A DNA stretch of 64,000 bases from Pomphorhynchus laevis (Eukaryota; Acanthocephala; Palaeacanthocephala; Echinorhynchida; Pomphorhynchidae), in assembly GCA_012934845.2 (NCBI GenBank), contig WNNJ02000477.1:1-64000 (forward strand), written 5' to 3'. Both the position numbers and the translations under genes were made by a program. The first letter of the stretch is position 1. Each line of letters begins with the position of its first letter. This document shows, piece by piece, positions 35,801-47,800 of this stretch. The notes under the pieces were generated by a model that was not told where the DNA came from, ran no database searches, and saw only the letters and a list, made by a program, of their open reading frames with translations.

Positions 35801-38800
35801 CAGCATATTGCATAACATGGAAGTTAAATTTATGAGAAATCGAAGACAAATCACCAAGAAGAAGAGAGAAAAGTATAGGGCCTAATACGGAGCCTTGTGG
35901 AACACCGGACGGAATGGACGAAGGATGGGAGAGAGAAGAGTTAGAATATACGCGAAATGTACGGTTTGATAGATATGAAGAAAACCATGATACAGTGGGT
36001 GAAGAGAAGCCATAATCATGACGAAGACGATGGAAAAACATCGAGGGATCGACAATGTCAAAAGCAGATGATAGATCAAGAGAAACTATGACACTACATA
36101 ATGTTTGATAGCTCGAGATGAGTATGTAGTTATAAACTTTAAGACAAGCAAATATCTGATTGCAATCCACAATATGGTTAATTTAGTAGTTAATAATAAG
36201 CTAATTATGTTAATCAATAGTCGAAGAGATGAAAATTTAGCAGCTTAGTGTTTGTCATTTTAATTTAATAATTTAAATTAAATTAGTTATTTTATTTTAA
36301 TTCTTTTATAATCTTTCCAAATTTTTGTCTTAGATGTAAAGCTTTCATTATAGATCAAAGATACCAAAGTAATCATTTAAGTTATTATATAACGAATTGT
36401 AAATTTTATTTTTGTCGCTGTTATTATTTAATCTATATTTATACCCTTTTGATAGCAGCTTTCTTAATTCACAATTTTCAATTAATTCTAGATTATGGGT
36501 ACATATATGTTCATTTATTTTATCAAAACTAAGACTTTTACAATTGCATTCTGTTTCCATTATGTTTCTAATATTATCGTTACATATTGATTTTAATTCT
36601 TTATTATAATTACAAATTTTTCGTCCTAATGGTGGTAGGAGTTTATACCTTATTTTAGGAATATATTTACTTAAATCTGACCCTATTATTTCTTTACTTT
36701 TAGAATTATTTAAAAGTCCGGCTATATTTATGTTATCTATACATTTATTAATGAATTTTATGGTCAGTGTATATTTTCTATTGTTATTATTAACATTTAT
36801 TGTTAATAATTCATTTGCGGGATACCTTATATGTAATTTTTGAAATAAATCAGGTAAATATCAAAAAATAACATTTATTGTACGATTATAGTATTTTGTA
36901 TCATAAATAAAATATATTATATTTAAAGTACATTTATTTAATTAAAATTTGATTGTTTTTTATTTAGGAATATATAATAATATAAAATATTTTATATTGT
37001 ATATAACTTATTTTAGAAAGATAACTTATTTTAGGAATATATTTACTTAAATCTTACCCTATTATTTCGTTACTTTTAGAATGATTTAAAATTATACCTA
37101 TATTATCTATACACTTATTAATGAAGTTTGTGCTATTATTTACATTTATTGTACGATTATAGTATTTTGTATTACAATAACTGTCTATTATACAACTTAG
37201 CCTATCATAGTCGTTAATTAATTTTTGATTTATTGAACATATGATATCTTTAGAAAAACTTCTTATATTTACATAAAGATCTTTTAGCTTATTATCACTT
37301 AAAAGTTGTTTTAATATTTCTAATTGTTCATTTATATACATATCTTTTTTAATATTTTTAACTCTATTTTTCCTATTCCTTTTATCACCATGACTTCTTG
37401 GTTTGCGTTTAATCGGATTATTATAATATAGTTGTTTATTATGTATTATACTACTTCTGCCAATTCCTTGTACCACGTCATTCAATCCTAATGGGTACAT
37501 GGAATTAAGCGTTTTAATCCAAAAATCTTCTTTTTCTAATAGTTTTTGATTTAATATTGAAATGTTTTCTTCGATAATATGTTCTAAAATAAATAATTTA
37601 CAGTTTTTAATATCATATTTTTATATTTATATGCTTATGAAATATAGTTTGACTATTATGATAATTGAAAATTATTTCTTTACTTTTAGAAGTAAAGAAA
37701 TCATTTTCAATTAATTATAGATTATGGATACATAAATATTCATTTATTTTATCAAAATTAAGACTTTTGCAATTGCATTCCTTTTCTAGAATGTTTCTTG
37801 TTTATTTTCTAAATAAGAAAATAAATAATAAATAATTGCTTAACAACAAACTATAAATAATTTTGATCAAATAAAATACTTAATTATAAGTAAGGTATAC
37901 TCAAATTAAATTATAATCACTTATAATCATGCAAATGAGGGTATCTCTATGACCAATAAAGTTATAACCAATATGGTATTAGTTGAAATAAAGAATCCTT
38001 TTGTAATCTGTCGGATAAGGAATTATTGTCTTTTTAATAAGAGATGATTGATCAAGACATGAAAAAATATTACCTCTGCTTTTAGGCAGGCAATTTCCGC
38101 ATTTTGCCGGTCTAGCTTCATCTTCAGATCATTAATTTCCCTTATGGTATAAGGTAACTCTATAAATAAATGCAAATTAGTAATAAAGCACATTTGGGTA
38201 GAACAATTAATTTACTTTGTGTATTGACATCTTCGTCGGCACCATGAATCTTATCCCTGCCGTTTGCGTATGACTCACGTTCTTTTAATTTGAGATTATT
38301 AAGTTGATCGGTTAAATCACCAACCTACAAAGTGAATCATTTAAAATATTTTTATATAAAAATATATTATAAAGTTTTGAAATAATTTTGGTGTGTTCTA
38401 ACAAATTTAAAATAATTTTATTTAATCAGAGCATATTATCGTAATAGGAATATGCGTATTGTAACATTTGTTTTCCGATTTTTTCAAAATTCTAATTAAA
38501 GCGTAAAAATATAGCAAAAGTCTTTGAAGGTAGAATTGATAAACAAATAATAATCTGATTAACTGTGGCAGTTCACTTTCCTTGAATTGTGGCAGTTCAA
38601 CGAGACAACGCAGCATGTATCGAGGAGATCATGCAAGATTGCGATCAAGAAATAAACTTCATTGAACTCCCTTGAGTTTTAAACCCGTTTGTAAAATAGA
38701 CATTTTACAATTTACATAAATAATATATTGGTTTATCTGATTAATTGATTTTCTGAGCATTTTTAATTTTGGCACTTTGTTCACTGAATAAATTGGGTTG

Positions 38801-41800
38801 GAAAAATCGTAGAGGTGAACTATACATTAATAGCTAATTACAATCCACAATATGATTAATTTAGCAGTTAATAATAAGCTAATTATGTAAATCAATATTC
38901 GAAAAGGTGAATTTAGCAGCCAATTAATTACTAATTAAATTTCAAATGAGATTTTTATCAAGGCTATTCAAACTTGTAAAACGGTGAATTGCAGTGGAAA
39001 CGTAATCAATGAAGACAGTTTACACATGTGATTAGTGACTAAATTTGATTGATTAAAGGATTTTTGTAAAATCAAAGTAGAAATTCGTCATTTACAATAA
39101 TAATTTATTCGAAATATTAATTGTAAAATACTAAAATTTAAATAAAATTATAATCAATTTTGTCGATATGGACTTTGTACTAGAGATACGACAATTTCAT
39201 GATTTATGTCATATGGTAAAATGGGATCGAAACATGATCAACAAAAAATGAAGTGGAACATGTGAAACTACCAAGGGGAGTTTAGGAGTTTGCATATATA
39301 GTTTTTCAAGTTTCAGTTGTAAACTAATGAAATTTAAAATGTCTTCTATTCATGAAATATAACGAAAGATACGCAATAAATGTTTGAATATCTGAAGACA
39401 GATTATTTATTTATAATAAATAAATAATTTATTGATTTAATTTATTTATTTAATTTATTTTTTTAAATTATTTTATTTATTTAATAATTATTTATGATAA
39501 TTTACATGAAGATAGTCTAGTTTGTAAAGCATAAAATAATGTTTACATATATTAACTGAGACTAATCATAAATTAGCTGAAGTTACTCCAAAAACAAATT
39601 ATCAAAAAATACCAAATTAGCTGAATAACTCCAGAAGCAATAAATTTTAATTAGAAATAAAATTTCTTTTATAATTTTACGACTTTTCTGTAATGTCAAG
39701 GAGCAAACTAAATACACAATTATCCTTTATAAATCCAAGCTACGGCTGACAATCTTCTAGCATTTCCTTAGATAAATAGAAGAAGCCAATTCGAAAGATA
39801 ATCGGCTATTTCAGAATTTTACGAATTTATGTAATCAGCAAATCAATAATTAAAGGGTATATATTTATTGTTACATTTATCACTATTATTTTTATGATAC
39901 AATTAAAAACGTCAATCTAAGATAGAAATGTAAGAATGACCTTCAAGTAAAGAGCAGAGTGTAAATATTCCTTTAAACATTGTTGTTTAACAGTTAACAG
40001 CTACTTTTCGTGTAAATTCACAATAGTCAAGATAGAGCGCGAAAAATAATAATATAAAATCAAAAACGGGGATGAATACAAGATAACGAGCCACAATATC
40101 CTTCTATTATGTAAAAAGAACGTGTATATATTGTTATATTCTAATTTTGTATTCCTCATATTGTCCTAGAATAGAAGTATTTGCCATTTATATTCTGCAT
40201 CGTGAAGATAAAGAACAAAATGTTTATGTTGACAATAATATGTTATCACAATATGGCGTGTCTAATTATTTTATAAATAAAATTGTTCAATTAAACTTTT
40301 ACAATATTTAATACATATTTTCCATATTAGTTAAAGACAATAGCAAGCTATCTTACGCTTTTCTGAAGAAAATCATTCTGTTCAAAGAGTTGCTTTATTT
40401 TGCAATCTAAACGTCAAATTTAATATTTAAAAGGAATATTTATTGAATTTATTTAGCATACCAATTGTCTCTTCGCCCATCTTGCTTAGATATTCATGGG
40501 TACTCTTAGAGAGTATATATTCGGGGATGTTAGAGGATACCTTTCCCTCGAATTCTTTACATTTACTTGGATCAGCATACAAAACAAGACCCGCAGCCTA
40601 CAATTAAACAATGCAATTTTATTTTAATCAAACCTATACTATTTGTCAAATTTTATATTAATTTTAAACGCTATTTTCTGCTTTAAAATACAGGCAAAAT
40701 CTTTACAATAAAAGATGATGAATTTTTTAAATTAAAAACGATTTATATTTAGAGATATTTTAAATTTCAAAATGTTTTAATATTTTTATTTTTTGCATAA
40801 ATGAAGATGTGATTGATTTAATAAAATTACAGCATCATTAAAGTAGGTGGTGCAACATAAATAAGCGAATTTATTTTGTGATTATTATTTAGAGCTTACT
40901 ATAAAATGATCAAAACGTATTACGGGTGAGAATTATATTTTGGAACGCAGTAAATCTAATTATTAAAATATACTTCAAAAGTAACGCGAGTAGAGAAGGA
41001 AGTGTTCACAAATTAGTATTTGTGGTATTTAGCAGAAACGTTATGTTAAATAGGTTTGTTCCTTTAACCAACAAGTTTAGTTGCACGTATTAAAGGCGCA
41101 TAAGGTATAGAATTAAATAGAAATTCATAAAAGAACAAATATACAATAAATAATTAATAATTAATTAATATAAAAATAATATTAATAAATAATTATTTAT
41201 TATTAAAAAAATAAAATAATTTGCTGATTAATAAATCAACAAACTATTAGAAGGATAATTGAGACATAGTACTGATTAAGTTATGGCTAACGAATAAGTA
41301 AGGAATAAGTCCTGATTTTAAAGTGAACTTCTAATTTCCCACTAGCCTGTGTTAAAGACAGTCTGTGGTAAATGATTTTTTTCAAGTTTATGAATTACAT
41401 TTTTTAATATACATTAATAATATATATGATCAATTAATTTAAATTAATTAATATGTACTAATTATATAATTAATGCATATTAATAACGCATAATACGTTT
41501 AATAATACATATTTCTACATTTTTACCAAATGTAGAAAAATTATTTTGTAACAAAATAATATCTTAATTTTAATAAATACAATAATCGATTAATAAGTTT
41601 TGATTAAAAGTAACGTTCCGATGAAACAAATACTATCAACTTTTATCGGTAAAAATTTAAGAAATGTATGCTGAATTAGGCTTTCTATCCCCAACGAACA
41701 TTCAACTCACTACCGAAAACATTGAATTTTAATTAATTTTAAATTTTAATTAGATTTAAACGTGGGAATAAGGTCTTTATCTTAAAACAATTTTATCACT

Positions 41801-44800
41801 GAGTTACAATTATAAATGTAATTTCAAAAGCTGAAGTAAGCCCGCATTTTAAAAAGCTTTTTGATTTTTCTACAAGATTTGTATGCAAAGTTACGAGGCA
41901 CATATTGTCAAGTGTTCAACTAATTATTTTATACTTTTTCAAATTAAATCAAAATTGAATTGTCTTCTTCAACATATTGAAGTTATTCTACCGATACCTC
42001 CATAACATGTATCAAAAACGATTCTAATCATAAAAGCAAAAACGCTTATTTTTAATACAGATATTCCTACTGAGCACTTTTATAAAATTTGACAGGGGTG
42101 TACTTAACAATCGAAAATGTTCTGTATTATATAATATCAATGACATCACATTGTCGTTCCTTTATGATTGAAGTGTTTACTTCGAGTTATTAGCTTATCT
42201 CGCTTCGATCGCCGCTGTATGACTTTAATAACGACTATTCTTTGAGTTTTAAAATCCTCATTAATAATCAATTTTGTATTCATAAATAGATCTTATGCAG
42301 ATAGCTATTGACGGACAATCATTCAGGAATTTGGAAATATTGCAGATGATTTCACCTATGTACTTGAAAGATTAATACCATTAACACTTTGGGTATCTAA
42401 CTCGGATCAGCGCCATGGTCGTCTGCATGATTAGCTGATAAACTTAATTTTCTAAATCTCAATCAAGTTGGGAAGCAAATCTATTGTCAATAACGTTTCT
42501 CCCTGAGATTTACGATGCGAACGTACTAAGACGTTGACGAAATTATGTTCCCTAAAAATACCAGTAACTCCTCCGACTTTGTTTATATTGTAATATTCCA
42601 TACAACTGCAAGTTCGTTATGTTACCTATTAAGTATAAAGTATTCGTCTTCAGATTAGTGCGTGATGGAACATGACAATAAACAAATTGAATGCAGATTT
42701 ACGTTGAGTACGAATGTTCAGCATGTGTCATCAAGATTTTGAGATTTCAAGGTTATTATTATAATTTTCTAATACAACTTACAGTTAGCTTAGAATATCA
42801 CATTTTTAAAAATCAGTAATTCGCACCACTAATTTATCCTTTTAATAATTGTCGTTTATTTACTTACAACAGTCAATTGTGTTTTTGTTTTGGGGATTGT
42901 TTTGGAAAGACTAAACTGCTTTCATCATGTGATAATACAGCAACGGCAGTGCTTTGAGAAGCGTCAGTATCCACACAGACGAAATGTTTTTATTGATAGT
43001 AATTCAAGAATAGTGATTATTTCGTTATTTAGATTTTCAAAGCATTAAATATGATATGCATTTGAAGTAAACTTTGACGATTCTTGATTTAGCAACTTTA
43101 ATTTGGACTAATAGTTCAGATTTTATTGACTGTAAAAACTGAAAAGTCCACGCACACCTTGGGATAAATACAATTAAATTTCGACATTTTATTTAAAATT
43201 CTAGTCGTTTAAGATATGGACAAGCCCTCAAATCTACAATTAGATGTCCAAGAATCGTTGGATTATTTTACTCGAATACACTTTTTCGAGTTATTTAGCT
43301 TGATTCAATATTGTTCCTATTAGATTTGAAATCCATTAACTTCTTATCATGTTCTCAAAAAATGGAAGTACTAAATACCAAAATATATTGTGAAAGAAGC
43401 ATGTGCTATTTAGCTTGTTTTATTATTTGAGATGTTACTTTTTCAAAGAGAGCCGTATATAATGAATAGATCGTCGTCTGCAGCTTGGCGTGTGGTATAC
43501 CATTTTACCTCTAATTTTATAACACACTGGTATATCAATAATCGGCAACACTTCGGAATTTGACAGCTCTCTTGTCACATGACCATAATGATGCTTTAAA
43601 TTGCCACCAGTCGCTTCGAACGCTCTCATTGCATTAATATAAGTTGAGCTCTTCACATGATGGAAATATGAAGAATTCGAATATTTTTTTTAATAGTTTA
43701 AGTACTTCTTTTTCTATAAACCTTTAACAGTCACCTGTTTACTTACCAGATTTATTAATCTTAAATTAATCTTACATGATTTATGATTAGGATTTTACTT
43801 GGGATATCAAACTCGGATCAGCGCCATGGTCAAGCTTTTTCATGGTGGAGCTTTTTCGTGGTCGAGCTTTTTCGTGGTCGAGCTTTTTCGTGGTCGAGCT
43901 TTTTCGTGGTCGAGCTTTTTCGTGGTCGAGCTTTTTCGTGGTCGAGCTTTTTCGCGAGGATAGCGCACTGAACAATTGTCTAAATTTTGAATTATAATTA
44001 AAGTAATTACAATCGTTCCTCGCACAACTTCAAAAAATATATCACAAAACTTTATAAACAGTTTGATTGTAATTATAACGGCAAAACTAAAGTTTTAAAA
44101 CGTCTTAGTCCACATTCTTTATTATATACAATAGTGTAGCAATTAAAATTAAGAGATGAAATTAAAATGTAAAAGTAACAGTTGATTCTGCTATGTGATT
44201 CGTCTGATTTGCAGAGGTGTTTTTTAAATACAAACTATCAATTATAAAGTAATATTTCACGTCGTATTTTATAATTACAATATGAATATCTTAATTAAGC
44301 ATTTTGTATACCGTTAATAATTGATCTCTATGTAAAAGTAATTCCTCAGCTTGTTTTTGAGAATCCTCCATTTCCTTACATTTTCTATTAGCCACATCAA
44401 ATTCCTACAAAGTAATCAAGCATTAATTAATCTAATTTGAAAATTATATGGAATATTAAATTAATACAGAAATATTTTAAAATTCATTTAAACACTTTTT
44501 CAATACGCTTTTCTAAGAATATTAAACACGATTATTGGTTTATATGTTCACTATTTTAGCACGATATGTAAAGGAACTCTTCTTCTCATAATCTACATTT
44601 TCCTTAATTTTTCCTTTGAATTACAAGATAATGATAACAAAGGATAATGGGGAAATAATAAAAATGTAAAACGAAACCCGAAAATGAATTAATTTGAATA
44701 CTAATTGAAATCAAACTGATTTTCCATAATTAATCATGGAAATGAGCTACAATAGATGCAAATGTTTTAGCGGATTTTTGCTAAATAGATAAAGCTCAAC

Positions 44801-47800
44801 TTTTGTAACATCGATACGAGTTTAATTGATAGTCAAACATATGAGATGATATATATTTTTGAGTATTAATTGAACTTGAATTGATATAATTACAAAGTAT
44901 AGAGCGTTGTTTCATGTTTATAATGAGAAAGTCGCTGAAGCGCAAATTGCGCCAAAGGCGCAATTTGCGCAAATTTTATTAACACTTATTTTAAAAAATT
45001 TAAACAGTAAAAAATAAAAAGATCAAATTAATAAATATTTAATTAAGCGTGTATTTGTATGCAGATGCTAACATTTGTAACATTTTTCTGGTTGAAAAAG
45101 ATTCTTCTTTGGCGTAAAGATTTCTAATATAAGTGTACTTTCTTTCTGTTTGTTTCTTCCTCTCACTTCTTACTTCACCCATTACCGAACTTTGCAATTT
45201 TTCATTAATTTTCATTTTGGTAATTACTTCAACTGTTCTTAAATACATTATAACAGTGACAAGATCAGGACTATTTCTTGGGAAGTCAGTTGAAGCACTA
45301 CTATTCCAACTCTCACATGTATTTGTGGTCAAGAATTGATTGTTTTTAATTCTTGTGTAAACACTCCATTCTTCCACAGGATAGCTTAAATCATTATGAT
45401 TATATATAAAAGTATTGCTTATATATTGGAAAAACATTTCTACACATTTTTTCTCCTGGTGTTTCTCAAAAATTATTCTTTTACATTCCTCAAATCCTGA
45501 TTGTATTCTTTCGGGATTTAAGAGTGGTAGTGCCATAACTTCCTTTAATAAATCTCTAATACTTTTATCCTCTTTGTATAGTTTAAAGAGACCTAGCTCC
45601 TTCATTTTTCGAAGAATTGCTTGACTCCAGTGAAACAAACACAAATGGATCTGAACATTCTCAAAAGAACGCTTGAAAGCATTTATAGCGGATTTTTCAA
45701 AGTCAATTATAATATCTGTAACAGAAACGTTGCCGAGAAGACTTTTAAGGGGAAAAATAATAAAATTTGCGCAAATTGCGCCTTTGGCGCAATTTGCGCT
45801 TCACCATTTTTGAGTATTAATTGAACTTGAATTGATATAATTACAAAGTATAGAGCGTTGTTTCATGTTTATAATGAGAAAGTCATATTTGGATACATAC
45901 CAAAATATCAGATCCTTACGGGATAAAATATTTCCGAGAGGACAGGTAAATAAGGTTAGTAACAAGTGATTGAAATTACCAATCAAGTCTTTCATATCAT
46001 CGTATGTGCTAGAAATGAATCGATGGGACAAGTTTCAATCGTTTCATTTGATTCCAAATCGGATACGATAGATTTAAGCAAAAGTAGCCGCCACATACGT
46101 TTTGAACAGAGTACAGAAACAAACTTTAATTAGAATTGTATTAATACAACTATATGTTTGTTCGCTAGTATTTGGAAGACACATTTCACCATCGGCAAAA
46201 TCAATACATTGGTACACTGTCATTTATAATTATTTAAGCTATTTGTTAAGTGAGATAAATTTATGATACTTTTGTTATAAATAATAAAACATTATTTTAT
46301 TATTGGTATCACCAAAAAATATATTTTCGCAGTTTAGTCATATTGAAACTTTTTCAAGAAATGAGAAGCCTTATAGTTATCCTGATGTTTTATATAATCA
46401 CTTTGCCTAAATACTCAATATTAGGGACTATGTATGTTCTTGGACGTTATGTTTATTTGCTACAATTTTGTAATCTGTTTTCAATCCCACAACGATAATG
46501 AGAATAAGTATCGTTTGGTTAAAGCAGAGTTTAAATTAATATATTTAAATTATATTTATAATTTTAATAAATAATTTATCACTTAAAATGATATATACTA
46601 AATTATTATATATTATTGTATTCAATTATTTAATTATGTAAAACTCATTAATTATATTTAAATCAATAATTTCTAGAATAAAACTCAAAATTTCGACCAA
46701 CCTTCTGTTTTTCCTTCTGTTTTCTAGTGAGCTCATTAATATCTTCTTCACTGTCAATTAATTGATCATGTAAGTAATTAATCGTGTAAACTAATTCAAG
46801 CTTTTCTTTTGCGAGATCGTTCTTTTCCTTCTGTAGCTTACGGTGTTGTTCAAGCAGTTCAACAAAACTTTTCTAAATTTGTAAAAAAGTAACGTTTTAA
46901 AATACAGCAAGTATATTGTAAAAACCGAATTAACACAAAATTAATCCGATTAAAATCTTAGAGTACCTGCAAAATAAAAACGATGTGCATTAAATTGATA
47001 GGCTAACTGATTTAATGACTTGTTAGGTGAAAAATTATTACAGTTAGATTTGCTGACTTATTGAACAAAATAAAGATAAAGTTTTAGTCACTTTCATTTA
47101 AAAATAACTTCACAAAAATGAAAAATTGAATTTTACTGAAATTATTTATTATTATTTTTGCTAAACATAAAAATATTATTTATTTTATATGAAATTATAT
47201 AGCAGAATCAACAAATATTAATCAATAATTAACACTAATAATAATTTTAATAAATAAATGACTTATTTATTTTTTCAGATCCATATTTAATATTGGATTT
47301 AGTTTTATAAGCTATATAAAGATAAATATTCTGAGAATATTTAACTAATAACCACGATAATCCAGAGTTTAGTCTTAAATCACATCAAACGCGTTTCGAG
47401 TTTTTCAATAACTCTTCTTCAGGGCTTAAATTTATTAAACCTTTAATAAATTTATTAAATCTTTGATAAATAAAGGCTTAAATTTATTAAACACTTATTA
47501 ACTCTTCTTCGGGTTTAAATTCATAAATTTAAGCAGTGAGTAAGAGTTATTGAAAAACTCGAAACGTGTTGGATACGATTAAATACTAAACTCAGGATTA
47601 TCATGGATATCGAGTAGTATTCTCAAACATATTTCTGTTTATAATTGATATAATTATACTTTTAGAAAGATATGTCGTATGGAATTTACCAAACTTTAAA
47701 TTTATCAAAGTTTTAATTTATTTAATAATTGAGTTCGTGATTATAATAGAGAGAAATTACTAATATATTCTTGTCTTTAATTTACTAAAATGAGCTATGC

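Noticed and set aside
39370-39410. CTGAAGA at about 39.39 kb as another hammerhead
   Set aside because: No stem II or GAAA follows in the required spacing.
43783-44025. Ser/Lys-rich frames through the 16 bp minisatellite
   Set aside because: Three overlapping frames on both strands are created by the tandem unit itself.
45133-45824. Plus-strand frames across the MULE
   Set aside because: Antisense to a clear transposase frame.
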